Part shown: in pieces, positions 1 to 8,378 of the stretch
How the letters are laid out: each line of letters begins with the position of its first letter
Position numbering within the stretch: the first letter of the stretch is position 1
Assembly: GCF_003726035.1 (NCBI RefSeq)
Contig: NZ_QICD01000023.1
Location: 1-37,446 of the forward strand
Direction: 5' to 3'
DNA length: 37,446 nt
From: Paraeggerthella hongkongensis
Lineage (GTDB): Bacteria; Actinomycetota; Coriobacteriia; Coriobacteriales; Eggerthellaceae
Notes under the pieces: model-generated
The model's input: the letters and a program-made list of their open reading frames with translations, nothing else
Databases searched by the model: none
Told to the model about the DNA's origin: nothing
Made by a program: the position numbers and the translations under genes

Positions 1-41
1 CTCCCGTCGATTTCGATTGGAAAGCCGAGCTGGGAGAATAG
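1..41 (+). CDS. 3' end of a forward gene (partial)
   Basis: The first 41 bases read openly as PVDFDWKAELGE followed by TAG at 39-41. The codons are GC-rich like the neighbouring genes. It would be the C-terminus of a gene entering from the left and converging on the flavoprotein that ends at 69. Twelve residues are too few to name a family, and chance reading frames of this length are common, so this is tentative. Confidence 0.35.
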   Translation, partial: PVDFDWKAELGE

Positions 42-68
42 AGGCCGCCCTTCGCTGCCGGGCAAGCG

Positions 69-1769
69 TCAGCGCTCGAACGCTTGAGCCACGGACCGGG
101 CAACCCGCAGACCGTCGCAGGCAGCGCTCATAATGCCGCCCGCATAGCCCGCGCCCTCTCCGCACGGATAGAGGCCCGCCCCGCCGGCCATGGGGGATTC
201 GGCCAACAACGCTTCGCAACCTTCGTCGCGCACGATGCGAACCGGACTCGAGCTGCGCGTTTCCACGCCGGTCATAACGGCGTCCCGGTCCGCGAACCCG
301 GCGAGTCGCCTATCGAGCAACGGCAGCGCAGACGCGATCGCATCTGCCACGAACTCCGGCAAGCACTCCCGCAGATCGCACCACGCCACGCCGCGCGCGT
401 ACGTGGGGCGCACCGACGAACCGGGGCCCGTCGAGCGGCCCGCGAGAAAATCCCCCACGGTTTGGGCGGGCGCCCGATACCGATCGCCGCCCGCCGCGCG
501 CGCCGCTCGATACGCCGCGCGCTCCATATCCCGTTGCAGCTTCACGCCCGCAAGAGGATGATCCCCCTCGAAGTCCTGCGGGCCCACGCCCACGAGCAAC
601 GCGCTGTTCGCATTCCTTCCGTCGCGCGCGAACCGGCTCATGCCGTTCACCACCACGCCGCCCGGCTCGCTTGCCGCGCACACCACTTGGCCGCCCGGGC
701 ACATGCAGAACGTGTAGACGCTCCGGCCGTCGGGCAGGTGAACGGCCAGCTTGTAGTCCGCCGGACCGAGTGCCGGATGAGTCGCGGCATCGCCGTACTG
801 AGCGCGATCGACCGCCGTTTGAAGATGCTCGATGCGCACGCCCACCGAGAAGGGCTTCTGCTCCATTTTCACGCCCGCGGCGTGCACGACCTCGAACGTA
901 TCGCGCGCCGAATGCCCGCACGCCAGCACCACGCGCCGCGCGGGCACGCGCGCGCTCTTTCCCGAATCGAGCACGTCCGCCGCGGCAAGGATCCCGTCGC
1001 GGAAATGCAAGCCCGTCAACTGCGCATGGAATCGAACTTCACCGCCCGATGCAACGATCTGGCGGCGCAGTTCGCGCACCACGTCAACCAGCAGGTCGGT
1101 GCCGATATGAGGCTTGGCCTGCCACAGGATCTCCTCGGGCGCTCCGGCATCCGCAAACCAGCGAAGCACATGGCGCGCCAAGGGGTTCTTGATGTTCGTG
1201 GTCAGCTTCCCGTCGGAAAACGTGCCGGCCCCGCCCTCTCCGAACTGGATGTTCGTCTGCGGGTCCAAATCCGCCCCCGCATCGAACGCCGCGATCGCCG
1301 AAAGCCGCTCGTCCACGTCTCCTCCGCGCTCCAACAGAAGGGGCCGCAAACCCGCTCGCGCCAGGTACAGCGCGCAGAACAGGCCCGCCGGGCCCGCACC
1401 CACCACCACGGGACGCGGCTCGCCGCTCGCCTCGAGCGCCGAGGCGAGCTTTGGAACGACAAGCGGCGCATAAGGCTCGTGGCGCTTCACGTGAGTGCCC
1501 GGGGAAACCCCCGCACCCGCCCGCGAACAGGCTTGCGCAAGCGCATGCTGCTCCGCGGAGGAAGCGGAAAGAGCCACGCCGAGCGTCGCCACGAAATGCA
1601 CGTCCCGTTTTTTGCGCGCATCCACGCTGCGCTTGAGGACGAGAACCGACTCCACGTCCGCCTCCTGCACGCCCAGCGCAGCCGCAGCGGCGGAGCGGAC
1701 GAGCGCGTCGCCCTTCGGCCCGGCGACGCCCGCGTCAAGCGGAAGCCTCACGTTCGACACCTCAAGCAC
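69..1769 (-). CDS. FAD-dependent dehydrogenase (COG2509-like)
   Basis: A 566-residue flavoprotein of the large uncharacterised FAD-dependent dehydrogenase group. The dinucleotide-binding motif is VVVGAGPAGLFCALYLARAG, preceded by an N-terminal domain of about 100 residues. Other family-like segments are NIQFGEGGAGTFSDGKL and, near the C-terminus, YPCGEGAGYAGGIMSAA. It is probably a cytosolic oxidoreductase; the substrate is unknown. The GTG at 1769 is chosen as start because GAAGGGAG lies 7 bases upstream. An ATG at 1793 has no ribosome site. With the GTG start it overlaps the stop of the upstream flavoprotein gene by 8 bases, so the pair is likely cotranscribed and translationally coupled. 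Confidence 0.85.
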   Translation of the reverse strand: MLEVSNVRLPLDAGVAGPKGDALVRSAAAAALGVQEADVESVLVLKRSVDARKKRDVHFVATLGVALSASSAEQHALAQACSRAGAGVSPGTHVKRHEPYAPLVVPKLASALEASGEPRPVVVGAGPAGLFCALYLARAGLRPLLLERGGDVDERLSAIAAFDAGADLDPQTNIQFGEGGAGTFSDGKLTTNIKNPLARHVLRWFADAGAPEEILWQAKPHIGTDLLVDVVRELRRQIVASGGEVRFHAQLTGLHFRDGILAAADVLDSGKSARVPARRVVLACGHSARDTFEVVHAAGVKMEQKPFSVGVRIEHLQTAVDRAQYGDAATHPALGPADYKLAVHLPDGRSVYTFCMCPGGQVVCAASEPGGVVVNGMSRFARDGRNANSALLVGVGPQDFEGDHPLAGVKLQRDMERAAYRAARAAGGDRYRAPAQTVGDFLAGRSTGPGSSVRPTYARGVAWCDLRECLPEFVADAIASALPLLDRRLAGFADRDAVMTGVETRSSSPVRIVRDEGCEALLAESPMAGGAGLYPCGEGAGYAGGIMSAACDGLRVARSVAQAFER

Positions 1770-3039
1770 GGCTCGCTCCCTTCGTTCGACCATCGTCAGC
1801 CGCCAGCATGCCCGCTGCCGCGCGGGCTGCCAGCATGCCGCTCGCCCACGCCCAATGCAAGTTGTACCCGCCGCAGGGCGCGTCCACGTCCAGCGCCTCC
1901 CCCGCCGCGAAGAGCCCCGGCACGCGGCATGCCTCCATCGTGCGCGGGCCGAACGCCTCGACGGCAAGCCCTCCGCGCGTCACCTGGCACTGGCGGGCAT
2001 CGCCAACGCCGCGCACGACCACGGGAAGCTCCTTGAGAGCACGCGCCAGCCTTGGCGCGTCCGCGTTGGCGAACGGGCCCTCGCGGCGCAGTCCCGCCTC
2101 CCTCAACGCGGCATGCGCCACCGCAGGCAGCAGCATGCCGCGAACGATCGCGTCGGCCGAGCATGGACGGCCGGCCGAGCGCAAGCGCGCGGCACGATCC
2201 AGCAGAAGGCCCTCCACCCTTTCGGGCGCAATCTGGGGAAGCAGGTCGATGCGCAGCTCGTCGTCCGGAGCGGCGAAACGCGACAGGTTGAACACGGCGA
2301 TGCCCGACACCCCGTAATCGCGGAACAGCACCTCGCCGGACTCGCGGGCTTTCTCGACGCCGTCCGCGCCCGCCAGAGAAACGCAGCAGCGAACGCGGAC
2401 GTTGTTGAGCGGCTTCACCAAAGCGGTATCCGTGCGCAGCGGGCCCAGCACGGGGCGGCCGCTCGCGCACGGCAGCCCTTTCGGCAGCGCGATCTCCTCG
2501 ATCGCCCTGCCGCCAACGGCCACGACCACGGCATCGGCGTGTCGCACCGCGCCGTCTGCGAACCGAATATGGAATCGGTCGCCCGCGCGCTGCGGCGCAT
2601 CGACGCGCCCGGCAACGCAGTCGCACGCCAGGCGCACGCCCGCATCCTGCGCAGCCGAGCGCAGCACGTCAAGCACGCTGGTCGCCTTGTTCGCCAAAGG
2701 ATACAGGCGCCCCTCGCTCTCTTCGCGCCAAAGCAGGCCCAAGTCGGCGAACAGCGCATGAACAGGATCCTCGCACGAATCCGGCTCGCCTTCAAGCGCG
2801 GCCAATGCCTGCGAGACGAAGGCCGAATTGCGGTATGCGGCAACATCGATGCGAGCGTTCGAGAAATTGCAGCGGCCATTGCCGGTCGCCAAGATGGATC
2901 GGCCGACGCGGTCGCTGGCTTCGTACACCGTCGTTTCCACGGATCCAGGGGCAACGCCCCGAACGCGCAAAGCGCGGACGGCTTCAACGGCGGCCGCGAG
3001 CCCCGCCGCGCCGCCTCCTATGATGGCAAGTTTCTTCAT
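1762..3039 (-). CDS. NAD(P)/FAD-dependent oxidoreductase (HI0933/BaiN family)
   Basis: A 425-residue flavoprotein. The N-terminal FAD-binding motif is MKKLAIIGGGAAGLAAA. The family signature TGNGRCNFSN follows at about residue 55, and CGGYNLHWAWASG lies near the C-terminus. This family (YhiN/HI0933, including BaiN) has few characterised members. BaiN has been tied to bile-acid reduction in clostridia, but membership alone does not show that activity here. The ATG at 3039 fits the usual family start; an in-frame ATG at 3048 would add three residues, and neither has a strong ribosome site. It is the first gene of a two-gene operon with the FAD dehydrogenase downstream. Confidence 0.85.
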   Translation of the reverse strand: MKKLAIIGGGAAGLAAAVEAVRALRVRGVAPGSVETTVYEASDRVGRSILATGNGRCNFSNARIDVAAYRNSAFVSQALAALEGEPDSCEDPVHALFADLGLLWREESEGRLYPLANKATSVLDVLRSAAQDAGVRLACDCVAGRVDAPQRAGDRFHIRFADGAVRHADAVVVAVGGRAIEEIALPKGLPCASGRPVLGPLRTDTALVKPLNNVRVRCCVSLAGADGVEKARESGEVLFRDYGVSGIAVFNLSRFAAPDDELRIDLLPQIAPERVEGLLLDRAARLRSAGRPCSADAIVRGMLLPAVAHAALREAGLRREGPFANADAPRLARALKELPVVVRGVGDARQCQVTRGGLAVEAFGPRTMEACRVPGLFAAGEALDVDAPCGGYNLHWAWASGMLAARAAAGMLAADDGRTKGASRA

Positions 3040-3138
3040 ACCGGCCATGATACCGCAAGGCAAGGCGAGCCCTGCCGAAGCGCGGCCGCTCATCGCAGGA
3101 TCCCCGCAGCAGGCAAGCGACGCGCCGATATCGCGAGG

Positions 3139-3199
3139 GCAGCGGCCATCGCAGCCCTCCGCGCGCTCGGCGGCGCGGCGGCGACGGTCGAAAAAGACG
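3139..3199 (+). repeat. Diverged copy of the metallophosphoesterase C-terminal coding sequence
   Basis: These 61 bases match positions 6434-6494, the last membrane-anchor codons of the metallophosphoesterase gene. The first 46 positions agree at 44 and the rest partly. The forward frame reads ARAAAIAALRALGGAAATVEKD against AGAAAIAALGALGGAAAKLKKD in the intact gene. No gene body precedes it, so it looks like a remnant of a related surface protein gene or a duplicated tail. Confidence 0.6.
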
Positions 3200-3533
3200 T
3201 CCGCCGCCGAATCTCCATCAGCATGCGCCCGCCTGCGTTGGGAGCGATGCTGCGCTTCCTGCTCGATTCTTCCCCCAATGTTGCGTTTTTCGAGGCGCAA
3301 GCCCCCTTCATCGCCTTCCCTCCAAGAACCGTATTCCATTGTCCCAGCTCACAAGGACGGGGCTTTTGAAGATGAGGGGCGGTGCGCAACATTGCTGCAA
3401 AAATCGCGCAGTCAGGGTGCGTTGCGACGCGCCGAGAGCATCCCGACGGCGAACCAGCGGCACCGCCCGACCACCGAACGCCGCCTGGCAATTCAAGCGC
3501 TTCGCGGCTTTGCCATCTGAGCGCTTCGCCGCT
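3200..3533. other. Intergenic stretch without a recognisable gene
   Basis: Open frames exist on both strands here, but none has a ribosome site with a plausible start, and their translations are arginine- and proline-rich shadow-like sequences. The promoter of the reverse flavoprotein pair should lie near its left end. Nothing else specific was seen. Confidence 0.5.
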
Positions 3534-3588
3534 TACGCAAGCCTTACCGCGCGCGTACGCAAACCTTACCCGCACTGTACCCGCCCTT
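3534..3588 (+). promoter_or_regulatory. Five phased 11-bp direct repeats, candidate activator (Pho-box-like) site
   Basis: Five consecutive 11-base units begin with TAC at 3534, 3545, 3556, 3567 and 3578. Units 1 and 3 are nearly identical (TACGCAAGCCT, TACGCAAACCT), as are the starts of units 4 and 5 (TACCCGC). The array ends just before the -35 region of the metallophosphoesterase promoter. Response regulators of the PhoB/PhoP type bind tandem 11-bp units on one helix face, and the downstream gene is a secreted phosphatase. The regulator identity is inferred. Confidence 0.45.
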
Positions 3589-3601
3589 TTCGCGGCATTC
3601 C

Positions 3602-3607
3602 TATACT
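3602..3607 (+). promoter_or_regulatory. Candidate -10 element of the metallophosphoesterase gene
   Basis: TATACT matches the sigma-70-type -10 consensus at five of six positions. No good -35 hexamer sits 16-18 bases upstream, which suits an activator-dependent promoter using the repeat array that ends at 3588. Predicted start of transcription is near 3614, giving a leader of about 90 bases. Confidence 0.4.
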
Positions 3608-3703
3608 TCCCCTCGTCAGCACCTCGCAATGCAAGCTTCTCGCACCCGCGCCGCGCTCAAGCCAAGCGGGCAACAGCCGAACACTCGAGCAGAAAGGTCT
3701 TCC

Positions 3704-6511
3704 ATGAACCATGCATCGTCCTTTTTCGAAACGAGCACGATCGGCGTGTCGCGTCGATCGTTCCTCAAGCTGGCAGCCATAGCCGGAGCGTCCTTTGCAG
3801 GCGGCATGCTCGTGTTCCCCGACCAGCGCGCCGACGCAGCGTTCAGCCCGGCCCCCGGCCAGAATTGGCCGGCGCTGGAAAGCGGGCATATACGCTTCAC
3901 CGTGCACAGCGACACGCACGTGGGAGCCGGAGCGCGCAATTCCTACACGCAGAAGATTCCCGCTGCGTTTTCCGGGATCTACGCCGCCGCTCCCGACGTG
4001 GCGGCGCACTTCTTCGTGGGAGATTCGGCGGATACCGGCACTCCCGAGCAGTACGATGAGCTGGCCTCGCTTCTCAATGCGAACGCGCGCAAACCCGTCG
4101 GAATCGTCATGGGCAACCACGAGTACTACAGCTGGCAGGGGGACAAGGAGAACGCCCAGGCCGCATTCAAGGATTTCCTGTCGTCGAAGCTGGCCGTAGC
4201 AGGGTCGTTCCAGATTCCGGGAGGCGCGAACGAAGGCCAAACCGACTGCGATTTCATCGTGGGCGGAAGCGACGGCTACCACGTGCTGGCGCTCTCGTCC
4301 CATCCGGGCGGCTACGACAACAGCTGGTACGGCGACCGGCAGGACTGGATTCGCGAACGCTTGGCCGCCGCGCAGGCGGAAGACGCGAACAAGCCCATCT
4401 TCATGTTGACCCACCATCCCTTCGGCAACACGGTCTGGTACAGCACGGGCGGCAGCTGGAACGGCCAGTTCGGCACCGACAAGTCCGACCGAACGGGCAA
4501 CGACATGGCCTTTTACCATGAAATCGCAGCGGCGTATCCCCAAATCGTGCACTTTTCGGGGCATACGCACATCCCCATGGCCGACCCGCGCTCGATCTAC
4601 CAAGACGACGGCTGCACCCTCGTCCAAACCGCCACGTTCGCCAACAACTTCTGGATGAAAGGCGGCCAGGACGAAGGGTACAACAACGGCGATTACAGCG
4701 GGGGAAGCCTCCTGTACGGGCATCCCGCCGATGGAGACGACGCCAACCAGTGCGAGCTGGTGGACATCGACCCGACAACCCATGCCGTGACCATCTACCG
4801 CATGGACTTCCGCGAGGGCGCATGCATCGGAAAACCCTGGTCGTTCAGCCCGAACGACCAGAGCACCAAAATCTACACGTCCTTGGCCATGAAAGCGCGC
4901 AGCCTCCCCCCTACGGTAGAGGCCGACGCCGCCGTCACGGTGCCGAACGACGACACCCTGACCGCGTCAGGAGCGTCCTTCGCCATCACCGCAAGCAAGG
5001 TGCATGCGGACACAACCGGCTTGGACGACGACATCATCCTATGCTACCGCGTAGAGGTCTTCTCGGCCGATTCCGACGAGCCCCTGTACGATGCGCGGTT
5101 CATGTCCGATTATTACAAGGCAAGCCAAAACCGCGCGAGCGAATTCGTTCGCCCGCTCATCGGCGCGGCCCTGGCGGAGGGAACCGCCTACACGCTCAAG
5201 GCGTACGCTCGCAACGTGCACGGCAAGGAAACGCCCATCGGCCAGGCCGAGTTCAAGACGAAGGAGCGTGAGGTGACGCCCCTCGAAGACCCGCTCTTGT
5301 CCGTGGACTTCGCACAAGGCTCGGCCGACGACCTTTCCGCCGCGCCCCATGCGCTCAAGGAATTCGGAGCGCTGGAACTTGTTTCCGACCCCCTGTTCAA
5401 CAAGCAGGTCGCCGCATTCGGAGGCGCCGCGGCGGCGGCGTACGCGTTCACGAGCGAGGACTACGCGCGCATCGGCACCGGATGCACCCTGGAAGTGCTG
5501 TTCCGGTTCGACGAAGAGCCCTCCAGCTACTTCGAGCTGTTCTCATCGGGGCAGTCCCACGGGCAAAACCTCGAGTACTACCCATCGAAGAGCTCCGATC
5601 CCGACAGTGGACGCCCAAGCCTGCATTACTACACATCGCCTGAAGGCGGCGATTGGAAATCGACCAGCGCGCACGTCGACACGCTTGCCTGGACGCACGC
5701 CGTGGCAACCTACGACGGGGTGGAAATGAAGCTGTACGTGAACGGTGCGCTTGCTTCGCAGTTCGCCAACCCGGGGATCCTCCCCCCGCCCAGCGTAAGC
5801 GGCGGCGCGCCGCTGCGCTGGTTCCTCGGCGCCGACACGAACGCGCAGGGAAAGCCCGAGCATGCGATGGTCGGACGCGTGGCGTTCGCCCGCCTAAGCC
5901 CCGGAGTCGCAGACGAGAACCATGCCGCAACGCTGTACGCAGCCTCGGCCATTCCCTCCTCTCCCGTGAAAGCGCCGGATCCTGCCAACCTGGAAAAGGC
6001 CACGGTAGGAAAAGCGTACGCCATACCCTCCGTATCGTTCGAGGACGTCAACGGATCGATGCTGCAAGCGACGCCCTTCGTGACCGGCCCCGACGGCAAT
6101 CCCGTCGCCTTGGAGGGCGCCGAGGGATCGCCGCCCGTTTGGCGGTTCACGCCCGCTGCGGCAGGAACGTACACGCTATCCTACGCAGCCGGCTACGCAT
6201 CGGCGACGACGACCCTGACCGCGGCGTTCGCCCCCGAAAACCCGGGCGGCGATCCCGAGCCGGGAGGAGGATCCGGCAGCGGCGGGAACGGCCAGGGCGG
6301 CAGCGGCGGATCGGGCGAAAGCGGGAGCGCTCCGGGAGGACCGGGCGGCAGCGGCAGTGGCGGAAGCACGGCGATCGGCAACCCGATGAAAACCGTCAGA
6401 ACCGGCGACGCATCCTGGGGCGCCGTCGCAGGAGCAGCGGCCATCGCAGCGCTCGGCGCGCTCGGCGGCGCGGCGGCGAAACTCAAGAAAGACGAAGGCG
6501 AAGAAGGCTAG
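3704..6511 (+). CDS. Tat-exported metallophosphoesterase with LamG-like domain and C-terminal anchor
   Basis: A 935-residue secreted, surface-attached protein. The Tat signal is VSRRSFLK at residues 15-22 with a hydrophobic stretch and a cleavage-like ADAAF. The calcineurin-like phosphoesterase domain (about 60-400) carries its metal-ligand motifs: D70-T-H72, G106-D-S-A-D110, G137-N-H-E140, H237-H238 and G286-H-T-H289. A fibronectin-like segment, a concanavalin/LamG-like domain (about 540-720) and an Ig-like segment follow. Then come a Gly/Ser linker and a TGD motif with an Ala/Gly hydrophobic helix and KLKKDEGEEG tail, resembling a sorting or membrane anchor. The ATG at 3704 has AGAAAGG seven bases upstream. 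It probably hydrolyses a phosphoester outside the cell; the substrate is unknown. Confidence 0.88.
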   Translation: MNHASSFFETSTIGVSRRSFLKLAAIAGASFAGGMLVFPDQRADAAFSPAPGQNWPALESGHIRFTVHSDTHVGAGARNSYTQKIPAAFSGIYAAAPDVAAHFFVGDSADTGTPEQYDELASLLNANARKPVGIVMGNHEYYSWQGDKENAQAAFKDFLSSKLAVAGSFQIPGGANEGQTDCDFIVGGSDGYHVLALSSHPGGYDNSWYGDRQDWIRERLAAAQAEDANKPIFMLTHHPFGNTVWYSTGGSWNGQFGTDKSDRTGNDMAFYHEIAAAYPQIVHFSGHTHIPMADPRSIYQDDGCTLVQTATFANNFWMKGGQDEGYNNGDYSGGSLLYGHPADGDDANQCELVDIDPTTHAVTIYRMDFREGACIGKPWSFSPNDQSTKIYTSLAMKARSLPPTVEADAAVTVPNDDTLTASGASFAITASKVHADTTGLDDDIILCYRVEVFSADSDEPLYDARFMSDYYKASQNRASEFVRPLIGAALAEGTAYTLKAYARNVHGKETPIGQAEFKTKEREVTPLEDPLLSVDFAQGSADDLSAAPHALKEFGALELVSDPLFNKQVAAFGGAAAAAYAFTSEDYARIGTGCTLEVLFRFDEEPSSYFELFSSGQSHGQNLEYYPSKSSDPDSGRPSLHYYTSPEGGDWKSTSAHVDTLAWTHAVATYDGVEMKLYVNGALASQFANPGILPPPSVSGGAPLRWFLGADTNAQGKPEHAMVGRVAFARLSPGVADENHAATLYAASAIPSSPVKAPDPANLEKATVGKAYAIPSVSFEDVNGSMLQATPFVTGPDGNPVALEGAEGSPPVWRFTPAAAGTYTLSYAAGYASATTTLTAAFAPENPGGDPEPGGGSGSGGNGQGGSGGSGESGSAPGGPGGSGSGGSTAIGNPMKTVRTGDASWGAVAGAAAIAALGALGGAAAKLKKDEGEEG

Positions 6512-6549
6512 CCGCCGCGCTTCCCGCATGGGACGGATCCGCGATCCCG

Positions 6550-6595
6550 AAAAAAAAAAGCAGCCCCGGAGCCGCATACGCGCTCCGGGGCTGCT
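6550..6595 (-). terminator. Intrinsic terminator of the first symporter gene
   Basis: A perfect 14-bp stem (6559-6572 with 6582-6595, arm AGCAGCCCCGGAGC) encloses a 9-base loop. Read on the reverse strand it is followed by ten U (A-run 6550-6559). It lies 32 bases after the symporter stop and also separates it from the convergent phosphoesterase gene. Confidence 0.95.
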
Positions 6596-6626
6596 CGCTA
6601 CGTTGCCGAAGCAGGCGATGGAGGGT

Positions 6627-8042
6627 CTACTTGCTTTCGAGCACCGGAATGGGCGTCTCGTCCGTTTCATCGAGGTTCTTCTCCCACACGTAATGCTTGG
6701 TCTCGCGGGCGATCAAGCCCGAAAGCAGCAGCACCACGATGATGTTGGGAACGGCCATGAGCGCGTTGGTGATGTCCGAGATGGTCCACACCAAATCACC
6801 GATGCCGATGGCACCCAAGAACGCCACGGCCACGTACAGCACCTGGTACGGACGGATGGCATGCTTGCCGAACAGGTACGTGACGCAGCGGTTGCCGTAG
6901 TACGACCAACCCAAGATGGTGGTGTAGGCGAACAGGATCATGCCGATCACCAGGATGGGCGTGCCGATGTAGGGGATCGACGCGAACGCCGCGCTCGTCA
7001 AGTCGGCGCCGGCGGAAACCTGACCGCTTTCCATGATGCCCGGATTCGCGATCATCGTGGAAACCAGCACGATGCCCGTCAGCGCGCAGATGACGACCGT
7101 GTCCCAGAACGTTCCGGTCATGGACACGAGCGCCTGGCGCGCCGGGTTGCGCGTGGAGGCCGCCGACGCCACGATGGGCGCGGAGCCCAGGCCGGACTCG
7201 TTGGAGAACAGGCCGCGCGCGCAGCCGAACTGCAAAGCCATCATGAGGCCGCTGCCCACCGCGCCGCCGAACGCGGCCTTCGGGGTGAAGGCGCATTCGA
7301 AGATCAAGCAGATGGCAGGCCATACGTATTCCCAGTTCATGCCGATGATCACGATGCAGCCCCATGCGTACGCGATAGCCATGAACGGAACCAGCTTCTC
7401 GCACACCTTGGAGATGATCTTGATGCCGCCGAAGATGACGAGCGACACCATGATGACGATGGCCAGGCCGATGCCCCATGCGGGCACGCCCGGAGCGTTC
7501 GAGGTGATGATGCCGGTCATGGCGCTGGACTGCACCGCGGACCCGATACCGAACGAGGCAATGGCCGCGAACAGGGCGAACGCGCCCGCTCCCAGCATGC
7601 CGTACCAGGGCGTCTTGCCGTCTTTCTCGAACGCACGCCGCCAGGCGTACATTGCGCCGCCCAGCATGTTGCCGTTATGGTCCTTCACGCGGTACTTCAC
7701 GGCGGCGTAGGTTTCAGAATACTTGGTCGCCATGCCGAACACGCCCGTGAGCCACATCCACAGAACAGCGCCCGGACCGCCCGCCAGAATGGCAGTGCCC
7801 ACGCCCACGATATTGCCCGTGCCGATAGTGGCCGAAAGAGCCGTGGTCAATGCGCCGAACTGGCTGATATCCCCCGGCGCATCCGGATCCTTCGTCACCG
7901 AAAGCTTGATAGCCGTCGGCAGCTTGCGCTGAATGAACCCTGTGCGAAACGTCAGGAACAAGTGAGACCCCAACAACAGCACGATCATGGGAGGACCCCA
8001 CACGAACGCGTCGATATCGCCGATCAGCTGAATGATATCCAT
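6627..8042 (-). CDS. Sodium:alanine (AGCS family) symporter, copy 1
   Basis: A 471-residue integral membrane protein of the alanine/glycine:cation symporter family (AgcS/AlsT). It imports small neutral amino acids with Na+. The family segment ATIGTGNIVGVGTAILAGGP, followed by GAVLWMWLTGVFGMATKYSE, lies at about residues 75-113. There are about ten hydrophobic segments and a short charged C-terminus. The ATG at 8042 has AGAGAGGGG upstream. It is a close paralogue of the gene at 8379-9827, with one shared DNA stretch of about 60 identical bases. A 150-base leader with predicted structure precedes it, so it probably has its own promoter. The exact substrate cannot be read from sequence. Confidence 0.93.
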   Translation of the reverse strand: MDIIQLIGDIDAFVWGPPMIVLLLGSHLFLTFRTGFIQRKLPTAIKLSVTKDPDAPGDISQFGALTTALSATIGTGNIVGVGTAILAGGPGAVLWMWLTGVFGMATKYSETYAAVKYRVKDHNGNMLGGAMYAWRRAFEKDGKTPWYGMLGAGAFALFAAIASFGIGSAVQSSAMTGIITSNAPGVPAWGIGLAIVIMVSLVIFGGIKIISKVCEKLVPFMAIAYAWGCIVIIGMNWEYVWPAICLIFECAFTPKAAFGGAVGSGLMMALQFGCARGLFSNESGLGSAPIVASAASTRNPARQALVSMTGTFWDTVVICALTGIVLVSTMIANPGIMESGQVSAGADLTSAAFASIPYIGTPILVIGMILFAYTTILGWSYYGNRCVTYLFGKHAIRPYQVLYVAVAFLGAIGIGDLVWTISDITNALMAVPNIIVVLLLSGLIARETKHYVWEKNLDETDETPIPVLESK

Positions 8043-8066
8043 ACCCCAACCCCTCTCTGTACTCCC

Positions 8067-8122
8067 GGATGCAAAGCGGGCGAAGAGTCTATACCGAAGC
8101 AGATTCCATGATCTGCGCATCC
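8067..8122 (-). other. Folded leader of symporter copy 1
   Basis: On the reverse-strand transcript GGATGC (8122-8117) pairs with GCATCC (8072-8067). It encloses a second 6-bp hairpin, GCAGAT/ATCTGC (8116-8111 with 8104-8099), stacked directly on it. The structure sits about 25 bases before the ribosome site. I do not recognise it as a known riboswitch class. Confidence 0.35.
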
Positions 8123-8199
8123 GTCGATCAGCCAGGTGAGCAGCAAGAACGATAGCAAGCCGTTTCGGTATGGGCACTTTCGCGCGCTAAAGTACTCGG

Positions 8200-8205
8200 A
8201 TTATA
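8200..8205 (-). promoter_or_regulatory. Candidate -10 element of symporter copy 1
   Basis: The reverse strand reads CGCTATAATCC, a perfect TATAAT. The best -35-like hexamer (TTAACA) is 21 bases upstream, longer than usual, so promoter assignment is moderate. The predicted leader is about 150 bases. The rest of the 336-base gap between the two symporter genes (8206-8378) shows no gene and no U-tailed terminator. Confidence 0.4.
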
Positions 8206-8378
8206 GCGAGGCGGCGCGTTACGGCTTGTTAACAAATGCGAAATTGCCAGCGAACGGCATCGGGAGCAAGGGGGACGAGCGGAAACGAAGGCACGGGCGC
8301 GGGCGGCCCGCAGATCGAATGCAGCCCACGGCGCGAACGCGCACGGACGACGGTCGGCAAGCCCCTGCGCGAAAGCCG

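Noticed and set aside
84-2036. 650-codon forward open frame antisense to the two flavoproteins
   Set aside because: Its translation is Arg/His-rich without family features, and the reverse strand has clear FAD motifs and ribosome sites; it is a GC-driven shadow.
8250-8378. Terminator after symporter copy 2
   Set aside because: GCGGGC-G-GCCCGC is the only strong dyad and has a one-base loop, so it cannot form a normal hairpin.
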